A stretch of 25,377 nt of DNA from a virus (IMGVR_UViG_3300037245_001138:1-25377), one strand, 5' to 3'; numbered from the stretch's first letter, positions 11,967 through 19,851 are shown. The notes: generated by a model not told the origin, from the letters alone. Translations and numbers: made by a program.

Positions 11967-13382
11967 TCAAAAGTCGTCGTCGAAGGTGTAGCCGATTCCG
12001 GTTGCGCGCAGTGCGGACTTGACCCAGGCAATCAGGGATGTATCGGTCGGGTAGAGCACAATACCAGCCGTGGCCACCTCCGCTCCGATGACCAGCCTGG
12101 CGTCTTGTACGTCGATTTCGCTGCCAGCATCATTGGTCACCTTGATGCCATCCTCGATACCCTGAATGCCGATGATCGTTTCCGATCCGTCGACAGGCTG
12201 GATGAACGAACCGGCCGCAAAGTCATTTTCAGAGGCCGTAACGCCTGCCGTGGTCATCACAACGCCCACTGTGCTCGCACCCGTTAGCGCGGCCGTGTCA
12301 ACGTGGACCTCTTCCTGTGCGAGTTCGGTGGAACCGGTTCCGCTCCACGTCAGAACCATGACCAGTGAGGCCGTATCCGCGATATTACTTGCAACTACGA
12401 CATTGGCGCCGAGCAAGTCGTCCAGGGCTGCCTGGAGGGAGGTGTCCATCGTCGCTTCGGTCGCGCTCCATGCGATAGTGTCGGTCCACTTGATCTCGCC
12501 GGCCGGGTCGGCAACGTCGCGGAAACCGAGCTTGAGCGTTCCGCCGGACGACGTACCACCGACCGTGATGGTCTGGACCGTATCAGCAGCGGCACCAACG
12601 GCCGTGACCGTGATGGTCCCGGCAACCGGGATGCCCCGCGTGGTTTCCGTGCCAGTGATCGTTGTGACGCCGGTCAGCGAATCGGGGTCGACCGAGCACA
12701 TCGGGAAGTCGGTTTTCAGGTAACCTGTTCCACTGGCTGTCAACACCAGGTCAATCGGGCCAGAAGAGAACGGAACTGCGGATCCTGCGGACGATGCGAC
12801 CCACCCGGCAACGGCACCGAGGGCTAGCGTGATTGCAGTCTGACACTCCGCCAGGGTATCGTCATAGGCAATCGACGCCGTGCGAACGGTGGTCCCGTCG
12901 GGCTTCTGTAGGAGGATCGTGTAGGAGCCGGCACTCGAAGCTGCGTCAGCGACAAAGGTTTGAACCTCATCGCCACCCGTCCCGGAGCCAACAGCGCTGT
13001 AGGTGATCGTCTCGGTTCGGACGATTCCATTGGCAGCAGGCGGCCCCGTCAGTTTGAACGTGCCACTCGACCCGAGCCGTCGGGCGATTTCCGTCGCCTC
13101 GGGGGTGAGCAGTACGTTCATCTGCGTGGCAGCACCGTCATAGTCGTCGCCGAGTGTTCCGATCACGCTCGGGGCATAGCGTCCGCCGGTTGTTATCTTG
13201 CCCAGCAGCAACCCGCCGCGAAGGACGTCGACATACCCGGTGTTTCCGGGGTCTCTCGATTCGCTGGCGTCGATGACCACACCACCCGGCTTGAGAACCA
13301 GGTTGTCGGCCGTGGTCAGGAAGTTGCGAAATGCACTAACGGTTTCGTTGCCCGGACCGGGCAATCCGTTTGGATTTGTCAT
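11967..13382 (-). CDS. head decoration-type protein with tandem beta-domain repeat (471 aa)
   Basis: Residues about 25-130 look like a capsid decoration module, with VDVLRGGLLLGKITTGGRYA (51-70), a LLTPEATEIARRLGSSG helix-turn region and FKLTGPP. Two copies of a roughly 112-residue beta domain follow (139-249 and 268-380). Each begins VQT followed by SS-G, has a central IA-T helix region and LVLTxSGTG or VLTWSGTG, and ends LTG-T-V-TT-G. The C-terminal 90 residues (about 381-471) form a further domain ending in YTFDDDF. Position between scaffold and capsid gene corresponds to lambda D. Lambda D itself is only about 110 residues, so this is a much enlarged version, perhaps displaying surface domains. 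ATG 13382 has GCGGAG upstream. Confidence 0.75.
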   Translation of the reverse strand: MTNPNGLPGPGNETVSAFRNFLTTADNLVLKPGGVVIDASESRDPGNTGYVDVLRGGLLLGKITTGGRYAPSVIGTLGDDYDGAATQMNVLLTPEATEIARRLGSSGTFKLTGPPAANGIVRTETITYSAVGSGTGGDEVQTFVADAASSAGSYTILLQKPDGTTVRTASIAYDDTLAECQTAITLALGAVAGWVASSAGSAVPFSSGPIDLVLTASGTGYLKTDFPMCSVDPDSLTGVTTITGTETTRGIPVAGTITVTAVGAAADTVQTITVGGTSSGGTLKLGFRDVADPAGEIKWTDTIAWSATEATMDTSLQAALDDLLGANVVVASNIADTASLVMVLTWSGTGSTELAQEEVHVDTAALTGASTVGVVMTTAGVTASENDFAAGSFIQPVDGSETIIGIQGIEDGIKVTNDAGSEIDVQDARLVIGAEVATAGIVLYPTDTSLIAWVKSALRATGIGYTFDDDF

Positions 13383-13432
13383 AATCTAACTCCGCGTGTA
13401 TGTTGAAAGTTGTCTGATGAACGAAGGGTCAG

Positions 13433-13984
13433 CTATACAGCAACCTTGATGCCCGCCATGGCCCGCATGGTCTTCGTGACCGTTTCCTTGGCAGCCTTGT
13501 CCTTCTCGGGGTCGGGCTGTTGCGATAATTGGAGGTCGACCAGCTGCTTGCCTGTCTGCTCGCCGAGCTTCACGGGGTCATTCTTCGCAAGCACCTCGAC
13601 GAGGCCGTTGATAATGTTCAGACCCTGGCCGCTCGACAGGCTGAGCTTCAAGGCCCCGCTGTCGGTTCCGATAAACAGTTCTTGGAGTCCGTCGCGAACG
13701 GCCGGCGTAATCTTTCCCGACTCCACGAGGCCATCGAACTTGAGCTTGCAGTTTTCGTGTGCCAGCGTAAGCGTGACGGGATCGGGGTCGGCCGGCTTCT
13801 TGCCAGCGTCGGCCAGTTGCTTTTGCAGGGCGTCAACCTTAGCCACGAGCGTCACGCCACTGGCTTCCAGTTCGCTCCGCTTCTTGGTCATGTCGCCGAC
13901 GGCCGAAAGGATCAGGTCTGGGGCGTTGTCTTCGGTCACCTCTTGCGTGATGCCGAGCGCCTTGGTCACTTTGTCAAGTTTCAT
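13433..13984 (-). CDS. nested head scaffold protein, in-frame start inside the protease gene (183 aa)
   Basis: An ATG at 13984 in the same frame as the protease is preceded by AGGAAG nine bases upstream, stronger than the site in front of the full gene. The product starts MKLDKVTKALGIT and is typical of scaffolds: low in aromatic residues, rich in Lys, Asp, Leu and Ala. It has a coiled-coil-like stretch TKKRSELEASGVTLV followed by AKVDALQKQLADAGKK, and ends in an alpha-helical basic tail (KETVTKTMRAMAGIK). Lambda Nu3 (inside C) and Mu Z (inside I) are made in the same way. The protein would template the procapsid and be removed before DNA packaging. Confidence 0.75.
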   Translation of the reverse strand: MKLDKVTKALGITQEVTEDNAPDLILSAVGDMTKKRSELEASGVTLVAKVDALQKQLADAGKKPADPDPVTLTLAHENCKLKFDGLVESGKITPAVRDGLQELFIGTDSGALKLSLSSGQGLNIINGLVEVLAKNDPVKLGEQTGKQLVDLQLSQQPDPEKDKAAKETVTKTMRAMAGIKVAV

Positions 13985-14536
13985 GTTTGGTTTCTTCCTT
14001 ATTGACAGGGTAAGAACCGGTACATTTACCGGCGTTTGCTTATGGGACGCGGCGATCGGCACGAAGTCCGACAACCCGGGAATGACCGGATCGGTACAGA
14101 GGGCCACATGTCGAATGGGCCGACGGTAGGTATTGCCCTTGCCGTCTGTCCACTCACCCGGCGAATAGATCGATACGTCCGACGTGCCAGCCAGTGCGAT
14201 GCCCGCTTCCCCTACCAGGTCGATAATACCCACCAGAGCGTCACCTTCCACGTAGGTATCTACCAGCCAACCTCGGTTGTCTTCCGGGTCGTTGCTGTGT
14301 CCGGCCGGAACGGGAACCTTAATACCAGCTTCCTGCATATCCGAGAACGTGGCCGCCCAATGCGAAAGGGCATCGCCGGTAACCTCGAATTCCACGCCGT
14401 CGGATGCCGTGCGGTATTCACCCACACGAATCAACTCCTTGCGGAATCGCCGGACGGGCTGCCCGCCCGATTGGCGCAGCGCACCGACAGCCTGGGGCTT
14501 GTCGGTCGGCGTTGAAAGAATGAATGCTTGGCTCAT
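13433..14536 (-). CDS. Mu gpI-like prohead protease fused to scaffold (367 aa)
   Basis: The ATG at 14536 begins MSQAFILSTPTDKPQ; a TTG at 14548 in frame is possible but less likely. The first 165 residues have the Mu gpI-type layout: a histidine after VPVPAG (residue 80), then GWLVDTYVEGDALVGIIDLV, then SDVSIYSPGEWTDGKG (about 119-134), then IRHVALCTDPVIPG (about 141-154), where His and Ser are candidate catalytic residues. From residue 185 the sequence becomes the scaffold. The protease should cut scaffold and capsid N-termini during maturation. The site in front of this ATG is weak, and an imperfect hairpin (14553-14574) lies just upstream, so expression is probably lower than that of the nested product. 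Confidence 0.8.
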   Translation of the reverse strand: MSQAFILSTPTDKPQAVGALRQSGGQPVRRFRKELIRVGEYRTASDGVEFEVTGDALSHWAATFSDMQEAGIKVPVPAGHSNDPEDNRGWLVDTYVEGDALVGIIDLVGEAGIALAGTSDVSIYSPGEWTDGKGNTYRRPIRHVALCTDPVIPGLSDFVPIAASHKQTPVNVPVLTLSIRKKPNMKLDKVTKALGITQEVTEDNAPDLILSAVGDMTKKRSELEASGVTLVAKVDALQKQLADAGKKPADPDPVTLTLAHENCKLKFDGLVESGKITPAVRDGLQELFIGTDSGALKLSLSSGQGLNIINGLVEVLAKNDPVKLGEQTGKQLVDLQLSQQPDPEKDKAAKETVTKTMRAMAGIKVAV

Positions 14537-14552
14537 AACGCCAAGCAATCTA

Positions 14553-14574
14553 GGTGCTACAGAAAAGTGGCACC
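14553..14574 (-). promoter_or_regulatory. imperfect hairpin before the protease gene
   Basis: GGTGCTAC (14553-14560) faces GTGGCACC (14567-14574) around AGAAAA. On the minus strand seven of eight pairs form. It lies just upstream of a gene with a poor ribosome site and just downstream of a small HTH gene. It could be a translation-modulating hairpin or an HTH operator; evidence is thin. Confidence 0.3.
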
Positions 14575-14577
14575 AGA

Positions 14578-14784
14578 TCAGGACGTGGGTTTCTGCGCGC
14601 CCTGTTGTGCGTTGTTGGGCGTTGTCGTGCCGCCATGACTCAATGAGAGGTCATCGGGATCAACACGCCACTGCTGCCCGAACTTGCGACCGTTGATTTC
14701 ACCACTGCGCAGCAATCGCCGCACTGTCTCCTCGGACAGTCCAAGCCGACGCGCTACGGCATGTGGTGAAATCAGTTTTGCCAT
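14578..14784 (-). CDS. excisionase-family (HTH_17) DNA-binding protein inside the head module (68 aa)
   Basis: The frame extends upstream, but ATG 14784 is preferred because GAGGAAGG lies upstream and the domain begins there. Residues about 4-40 match the small HTH_17/MerR-like fold, SPHAVARRLGLSEETVRR with LLRSGEINGRKFGQQWRVDP, the same layout as the HTH gene at 2574-2789. The C-terminus is Thr/Gln/Asn-rich and probably disordered. Its place between the MuF and protease genes is unusual: it may regulate, be a moron-like insertion, or be a virion-associated DNA-binding protein. The start follows the stop of the 56-residue gene by one base, so the two are coupled. Confidence 0.82.
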   Translation of the reverse strand: MAKLISPHAVARRLGLSEETVRRLLRSGEINGRKFGQQWRVDPDDLSLSHGGTTTPNNAQQGAQKPTS

Positions 14785-14785
14785 T

Positions 14786-14956
14786 CTAGCCTTCCTCATG
14801 GTCGTCATTGTCAACGCCGTCAAGTGCTTCTGCGACCAAGGAGTGCTTTACAATCTCAAGAACGCCTATGGCCCCGGCGTAGGTCAGATCAAATTCACTA
14901 CGGAAATACTCCACAGTTCGTCGAACTTCCATCTCGAACTTACCAATGCTGTCCAT
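14786..14956 (-). CDS. small acidic protein coupled to the HTH gene (56 aa)
   Basis: This short gene was found by reading the gap between two larger genes. ATG 14956 has CAGGATCAAAC upstream and the frame is open for 56 codons to TAG 14788-14786. Its product is MDSIGKFEMEVRRTVEYF, then a middle helix with YAGAIGVLEIVKHSLVAEA, then an acidic end (DNDDHEEG). The last codons provide the GAGGAAGG ribosome site of the next gene. It is probably helical and soluble. No family is recognised; an accessory partner for the following HTH protein is possible but unproven. Confidence 0.66.
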   Translation of the reverse strand: MDSIGKFEMEVRRTVEYFRSEFDLTYAGAIGVLEIVKHSLVAEALDGVDNDDHEEG

Positions 14957-14971
14957 GTTTGATCCTGTCTA

Positions 14972-15898
14972 TTACAACGGCAATGCGAACACTTCCCCAG
15001 GATTAAACCGGAAGCCCTTGTCCACCTCTGGCTTGACTTCTTTGCCGTCGACCTCAACCACCGCCGGCACCTTGACAATCTTCCGTGGCTCGAATATCTC
15101 TATGACTGCACACCTGCATGCCCAGCCATTCGGCGGCCAATGCGTGATCCAAAACGGATCAGACTTCGGCAACGTCACGCCGTCAAAACCGACATGCTCA
15201 TCTCTTACGCGATCGTCGCCCACGGTGACGTACTTGAATCCCCAGAGTATATCCTGGATGACCGGATCTTGACTCGCCTGGAATCTCGCGGCACTATAAG
15301 CCTGTTGCGTCTGGGTGCGGAAGATCGCTTCAAGCGTAAAGCTGTTGTTCGGTGTCATGCCTGCTTTCGCGAATGCCTCCCGTAAGGATGCCTTGCCTTC
15401 CCGTACATGGGCACCGACTCGAATGGACTCAGCAACGGACTCTTGTAGCTTCCGCTCGATGGCATCGGTTGCTTTTTTCACCACACGTATTGCCGCCGCT
15501 TCGTACTGGACTTCAAGTTTTATCAGTGTCTTTGGCGTCAATGCAAGCCTGGTTTCCAGGGTCTCTATTGCCTTATCGTAAACACCCGGGCCGTTCGACA
15601 GCGATAGAGGTCGCCCCTTCGGTCGCGTCAGCCGTGAGCGATTACGACCGGCCAGGTACGCGGCCACCATGCCCTGACGGACGACGGGCGCCATGGCTAG
15701 TAGCTCGCGCCGCAATGCCTCAATGGCCTTCGGGATGTTTCCGGCCGATCGCAACACGGCACGCTGCACACGGTTGCCGATTTTTATGGACTCCGCTACG
15801 CCGATACGTTGGAGCCGCGCGCGGTCCCGGTCCTGCAACTCGGCCCTCCGTCGCTCGTCCGCAGTCACCGGCCCAGCCGATTTCTTCAGTGCCATCAT
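14972..15898 (-). CDS. phage head morphogenesis protein (MuF / SPP1 gp7 family)
   Basis: 308 residues. The N-terminal two thirds are helical and basic. The MuF core begins at about residue 190 with IFRTQTQQAYSAAR (192-205), followed by VTVGDDRVRDEHVGFDG (225-240) and the end motif WPPNGWACRCAV (254-265). The D-D-R-x-R-x-x-H and W-P-P-N-x-x-C-x-C signatures are diagnostic. MuF proteins are minor head proteins that bind the portal and may enter the host. No C-terminal toxin or peptidase extension is seen: the protein ends about 45 residues after the core. ATGATG overlaps the portal stop (ATGA), with AAGGGGATGA as ribosome site. Confidence 0.9.
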   Translation of the reverse strand: MMALKKSAGPVTADERRRAELQDRDRARLQRIGVAESIKIGNRVQRAVLRSAGNIPKAIEALRRELLAMAPVVRQGMVAAYLAGRNRSRLTRPKGRPLSLSNGPGVYDKAIETLETRLALTPKTLIKLEVQYEAAAIRVVKKATDAIERKLQESVAESIRVGAHVREGKASLREAFAKAGMTPNNSFTLEAIFRTQTQQAYSAARFQASQDPVIQDILWGFKYVTVGDDRVRDEHVGFDGVTLPKSDPFWITHWPPNGWACRCAVIEIFEPRKIVKVPAVVEVDGKEVKPEVDKGFRFNPGEVFALPL

Positions 15899-17241
15899 TC
15901 ATCCCCTTCGCCGACGGCTTGAAATACTCCACGCGCAATCTCCGCGTCGGGGTCGTTTGCATCAACGCCCTCGACGGGAACGACTTCCGGTTCGTCGGGA
16001 CGGTCGCCCTCATCCAAAGAGGGCACGCCCAACGCATCTCGCAGAGCTTCGGTATCAAGCGCCCCGAATTCCTCCAGGAACCCAGACGGATCGGTCAGAA
16101 CATGTTTGTAAACTTCTCGCAAGAACGCCCTCTTGGTGTCCTGGATTGGCGCGGCAACAAGACGAACGGTACCCCGTGCCTCGTCACCCCAGTTGATCGC
16201 CAGCAGTTGATCGACGGCGTACCAGTTGGTGGTGCGAGTTACCTGCTCGTGCAGAAGCTCGGCATTGGTTAGGGCCAGGTCGCCGTGCTCGCCGGCCTCA
16301 GCTAACGTACCGTGCTTCCCTTCCAGCACGGCTCGTTCTGGCAGGATCAATCCCCGAATCAAGTTCACGTCGAGATATTGCAATCGATCGATGAACGTCG
16401 GCTGCTGTCCTCCACCGTCGCTAAGGATCTCGATCACCCAAGCCGGCTCGTCTTTACTAAGGTCTGACACGTAAGCGGCAACCGTGCGAGGTATGGCAAT
16501 ACCGCCCGACGATTCCAGTGAGGCGAGAATGGTGTTCGCTATCTCGGAGTTGTCGACTTCCTGCCCAGTGATATCCTCACTGACTCCCTTGGGGAAATGT
16601 ACAACGAAATGCGAGCCCGCCACCTTTCTGTCGTAGCGAACCGCGCCGTCATTCGCTTGCTTCCAATCCCACCACGTTTCGCGGATGTTTTCCAGTAGTG
16701 GCTGCCCACCCCAGTTGGTCCCCTCGACGCCGAATGAGTAAAGGAGGCAATACTCCACGGCCAGGGCTTCACCGCCCTGCCGGAACCCCTCGAAGGCCCC
16801 TGTCTGATCGTCGACCTGAATCTTCGTGTGATCTTGTATCAATGGTTTGATCTTCCGCAAACCAACACGACCCTCGGTGGTCGCCTCGAACACTTTCTCA
16901 AACGGCTGAAAGCCGAAGTCCACGTAACCATGCAGTAGCGCGGGCTGCAAGAGCGGTTGCCGTTTTTCCATAAACTGTTCGTCTATGAACTCCCGGGCGT
17001 CCGACGGCGCGTCCTCATCCGCTTCAATCACCCACTCGGCCGCAAGGATAGGTGTCACCGCCAGCATGCGACCGATCGCAACAGTCGGATGTTTCCGAAT
17101 CTGCCGATACGTGGCAATGATTGCCGGTCCCGGTACGCCGGCCGCATGACCGAAACGAACGCGCGGGGACTGGGCCCCGGTTTGCTCTTTGTGAATGGTG
17201 GGTGTTGGTAGTGACTGAGATGGTGCCTTAGGTAAAGGCAT
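15895..17241 (-). CDS. portal protein, Mu gp29-like (DUF935 family)
   Basis: 448 residues. The Mu gp29-type landmarks are present: an N-terminal disordered part, ATYRQIRKHPTVAIGRMLAV (about 44-63), AEWVIEADEDAPSDAREFID and then LLHGYVDFGFQPFEKVF (about 103-119). Further on are FVVHFPKGVSEDITG, YLDVNLIRGLILPERAVLEG and YAVDQLLAINWG (about 341-352), the usual core of DUF935 portals. The protein forms the dodecameric ring through which DNA enters and leaves the capsid. The C-terminus is acidic. It follows the large terminase and has a strong ribosome binding site (CAGGAGTCTGTT) before ATG 17241. Confidence 0.9.
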   Translation of the reverse strand: MPLPKAPSQSLPTPTIHKEQTGAQSPRVRFGHAAGVPGPAIIATYRQIRKHPTVAIGRMLAVTPILAAEWVIEADEDAPSDAREFIDEQFMEKRQPLLQPALLHGYVDFGFQPFEKVFEATTEGRVGLRKIKPLIQDHTKIQVDDQTGAFEGFRQGGEALAVEYCLLYSFGVEGTNWGGQPLLENIRETWWDWKQANDGAVRYDRKVAGSHFVVHFPKGVSEDITGQEVDNSEIANTILASLESSGGIAIPRTVAAYVSDLSKDEPAWVIEILSDGGGQQPTFIDRLQYLDVNLIRGLILPERAVLEGKHGTLAEAGEHGDLALTNAELLHEQVTRTTNWYAVDQLLAINWGDEARGTVRLVAAPIQDTKRAFLREVYKHVLTDPSGFLEEFGALDTEALRDALGVPSLDEGDRPDEPEVVPVEGVDANDPDAEIARGVFQAVGEGDE

Positions 17242-17254
17242 AACAGACTCCTGG

Positions 17255-18586
17255 TTATTGGTAAACGTAGGGTGCAGTCTGGTGCTGCCGGACGATCACC
17301 GTTTGCGGTTCGGTATGAAGTGGAATTCGGATCGGGAATAACTGGTGAACGGGATAGCCCATGGCGTCGGTAATATGGCCCAGGTCGCCGGTATCGGCCG
17401 GATCCCGGGTTCCTGGTTTGTAGTGCCGAGACTCCAAGTCGTCAATAAGCCTCGCGCACCGAGGATCTACAAAGAGCCTCCGATCTCCGGCAGCATTGCA
17501 GAGCATCACGTTACAAGCCGCGATCCGATCGACCACGGGGGGGTTGCTCTTCAGGTAGTGAGTCGTGCGGCCGCTGGCAATGAAAGCCGGGTGACCTTCG
17601 ATCAATAGCCTGTCAGTCTTCGCGGCTGACGTTTTGCGGGCCTTCCCCGAGGCGTCGCCGTAGAACTCCCACCCTGACGGGTGATCGCCGTAGCGACCAG
17701 CCAGGGCGTCCAGGGCTGCCTGTGTATTCGTGTCGCGGAGCCACAGTTCGTCGAACCACTCGATTCGGTTCTTCCAACGGTGGCCGAGAACCCACGCCAT
17801 GGGGTCAACATTGAAGTCGGAACCGACGACAATTGCCTTGTCTCGGTGGTACGAACATGGCCGCACGTTGTAGGCCCGGTCGAACGAGTGGAACAACTGG
17901 CCGCCGGCTGTCTCCCACTGGGCCTCGAACTGTTCGCGATAATCCTTCGGGTCCATTGACGCCTTGGCGGCCGCGAGCGCCTCCGGTGGCAGGATGTCGG
18001 AAGACGGCCAGGTAAAGCCCATGGCTTCAGGGATCCGGCCTGCTACGGCCTGCTCATAGAACCGCTTGAACTCCTTGGCCCCCGGGCCTTGTCGCTTGGG
18101 AACGCCGATCCGCCAACACCAGCCGTTACGATGCGTCAAGGCGGGGCGCATCGTCTTGTCAAATACGCGGGGCTTAATGTCGCAGCTTTCGTCCAATACG
18201 CATCCATCCCACTGAAGGCCTTCGATACGTGCCGGCTTATCAAGTCCCATTACCCATAATTCACTACCGAAGATCGTCTTGATGCATAAGTCCGTAAGGG
18301 ATATGTCAGACTTTTTGGCAATCCACTCCTCAGGCACGAGACTCAACAGATCATCCCACGCCAATAGTTTTGCCTGCGCTCGAGTCGGGGCCGCATAGAA
18401 ATACTTAGGCGTGCGCCACGGCTTGCTGACAGGGAGGAACCGGACTAGCCGCCGCTTCGCCAGTTCCGTCTTTCCGGAACCACGGCCAGCAGCAACGGCC
18501 ACGAACCGAGCCCGACATGCCCACAGCTCGGCCTGGCCGGCGTGTGGTCGGAATTGCGTCCAGGCTTCGGTCAGTTCCGCCATCAT
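17255..18586 (-). CDS. terL: terminase large subunit (packaging ATPase/nuclease)
   Basis: 443 residues with both TerL domains. Walker A is AAGRGSGKT (32-40) and Walker B is DGCVLDES (127-134), the last Glu being catalytic. A C-motif-like region follows around GWCWRIGVPK. The RNase-H-type nuclease domain has GSDFNVDP (Asp257), YGDASG (Asp311) and HITDAMGY (Asp407), the usual acidic triad. The enzyme cuts concatemeric DNA and pumps it into the procapsid through the portal. It begins ATGATG with GGGAAGAAACC upstream and overlaps the previous gene by four bases. Length is normal, so the gene is intact. Confidence 0.95.
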   Translation of the reverse strand: MMAELTEAWTQFRPHAGQAELWACRARFVAVAAGRGSGKTELAKRRLVRFLPVSKPWRTPKYFYAAPTRAQAKLLAWDDLLSLVPEEWIAKKSDISLTDLCIKTIFGSELWVMGLDKPARIEGLQWDGCVLDESCDIKPRVFDKTMRPALTHRNGWCWRIGVPKRQGPGAKEFKRFYEQAVAGRIPEAMGFTWPSSDILPPEALAAAKASMDPKDYREQFEAQWETAGGQLFHSFDRAYNVRPCSYHRDKAIVVGSDFNVDPMAWVLGHRWKNRIEWFDELWLRDTNTQAALDALAGRYGDHPSGWEFYGDASGKARKTSAAKTDRLLIEGHPAFIASGRTTHYLKSNPPVVDRIAACNVMLCNAAGDRRLFVDPRCARLIDDLESRHYKPGTRDPADTGDLGHITDAMGYPVHQLFPIRIPLHTEPQTVIVRQHQTAPYVYQ

Positions 18587-19056
18587 GGTTTCTTCCCGTT
18601 CCCGTTGTGTTTACCGTTACCGCTATGTTTCCCGTTGCTTGGCGGCGCAACTCCAGGCGGCAAGATAGTCAAATCCATCGCGATTGCCTGCTCGGCGGCT
18701 ATTTGGATAACGGTCTTCGTGGGCGAGCTGCCTGATTCTGCAAGCAAGGAGAGCCGCTCGCGTTCCATAACAAGACGCTCCCAGTCAGTGTTTGCCCTCA
18801 TGAGTGCAGTCATGGCGTTCACGGCGCTAACCACAATGCGCGGTCTATGTAGGGGTACCGTTTCTCCCTTGTCGTTTTCCGTGGTGTCACAGATAAGGCC
18901 CTCGACCTTGTTGACAATATCGGATCGCGCCGCCACCTCAACGGGAAACTGCGCCATCAGTTGCAGGTCTCGCCTGATGTGCTTGGGGTCCGACAGCAGC
19001 CCGTCCTCTTCGGGCTGGTCTTCTGGGTGTTCTTCAGGTGGCTGTGTGTCATCCAT
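18583..19056 (-). CDS. possible terminase small subunit (157 aa)
   Basis: Immediately upstream of terL and overlapping it by four bases, the position of small terminase genes. The N-terminus is acidic and disordered (DDTQPPEEHPEDQPEEDG). A helical core from about residue 22 follows: DPKHIRRDLQLMAQF, PVEVAARSDIVNKVEGLI and RIVVSAVNAMTALMRANT (about 73-90). The C-terminus is a Gly/Asn/Lys-rich tail with three near-copies of NGKHSG. I see no canonical HTH, so the identity rests on context. It overlaps the upstream gene by eight bases. Confidence 0.6.
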   Translation of the reverse strand: MDDTQPPEEHPEDQPEEDGLLSDPKHIRRDLQLMAQFPVEVAARSDIVNKVEGLICDTTENDKGETVPLHRPRIVVSAVNAMTALMRANTDWERLVMERERLSLLAESGSSPTKTVIQIAAEQAIAMDLTILPPGVAPPSNGKHSGNGKHNGNGKKP

Positions 19057-19348
19057 CTAGCTTCTGGTTTCGTGGTATTTCTGGTTTCGTGGTATCCACG
19101 CCAAAGTATAGGTGTTCAATCTTTACTACAGAATCAAACTCAAGTGTCATGGACACACCTGCTGTCTCTACCGTCTGATCGTCTGGGATACCGAGCCTCG
19201 CAGCAAATGCACGATACTCGGGGCACTTGAAAATCGCCTCTGAAGAATGCACCGACACATCCTCCACGATGCCAAGTTTTCTCGCAAGCGCGTGGTATTC
19301 GGGCCACTCGAAAACTGATTGCGATACTATTACCCTGTGATCGTGCAT
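19049..19348 (-). CDS. hypothetical protein with an internal tandem repeat (99 aa)
   Basis: No known family. Residues 9-30 and 35-57 are two copies of a 22-23 residue unit, VFEWPEYHALARKLGI and IFKCPEYRAFAARLGI at their cores. Each is probably a strand followed by a helix, with the shared 'PEY-A-A-LGI' signature. The rest (58-99) is beta-like with a polar end. The copies differ strongly in codons, so the duplication is old. ATG 19348 follows the previous stop after two bases, with GGATGGGGTAATC in front. It is in an operon with virion genes and the possible small terminase. Confidence 0.7.
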   Translation of the reverse strand: MHDHRVIVSQSVFEWPEYHALARKLGIVEDVSVHSSEAIFKCPEYRAFAARLGIPDDQTVETAGVSMTLEFDSVVKIEHLYFGVDTTKPEIPRNQKLDG

Positions 19349-19350
19349 GA

Positions 19351-19851
19351 TTACCCCATCCAGATTTCAATCTTCCAGGTATCACCGATCGTTCCGGTAA
19401 GGTCCAGGTTTTTCACGGTCGCCGATATGGGGGCCTTCTCGTCCTGGAAGATCGCCATTTCTTCGCCGTCGTTATCGATGTCAAGTTCATTGCCAGCTCC
19501 GAATAACACGTAGCCGTTGCTGGCACCCGTGGCAATCGTCAGGCCCCCGACGTTGTCCGTGTCGCCCTTGATACGATATCCCCGAACCGTCAAGCCGTCG
19601 CCGTCTATGTTGTCCTGAAGCCCTGGCAAATCCGTCAGGTCTATCGTCTCGGTACCTGATGCCAGAACCCGAACGTCTTGTGATATACGAGTGACAGGCG
19701 TGTCACTGTCGGGATTATAAATCACCCCAGCCGGCTCGTCGAAGTTCGCCGCCGTGACCTCTTGGTTGCCAGTGCCGATAGTGGTCTGAGTCGCTTTGAC
19801 CCGCGTCAATAATTCGAGTCGCGTAATTACCGATTCCTTGGGGTTCGCCAT
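19351..19851 (-). CDS. probable virion structural protein (166 aa)
   Basis: A short N-terminal helical region (ESVITRLELLTRVKATQTT) is followed by a beta-rich domain with many Asp, Thr and Gly residues. These include SGTETIDLTDLPGLQDNIDG (about 65-84), a 'VRGYRIKGDTDN' strand and VLFGAGNELDIDNDGEE (about 114-130). The last strands, TVKNLDLTGTIGDTWKIEIW, end the protein. The pattern resembles small head or tail accessory proteins in planctomycete-type phages, but no named family is secure. The ribosome binding site is ACGGAG before ATG 19851. Confidence 0.7.
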   Translation of the reverse strand: MANPKESVITRLELLTRVKATQTTIGTGNQEVTAANFDEPAGVIYNPDSDTPVTRISQDVRVLASGTETIDLTDLPGLQDNIDGDGLTVRGYRIKGDTDNVGGLTIATGASNGYVLFGAGNELDIDNDGEEMAIFQDEKAPISATVKNLDLTGTIGDTWKIEIWMG

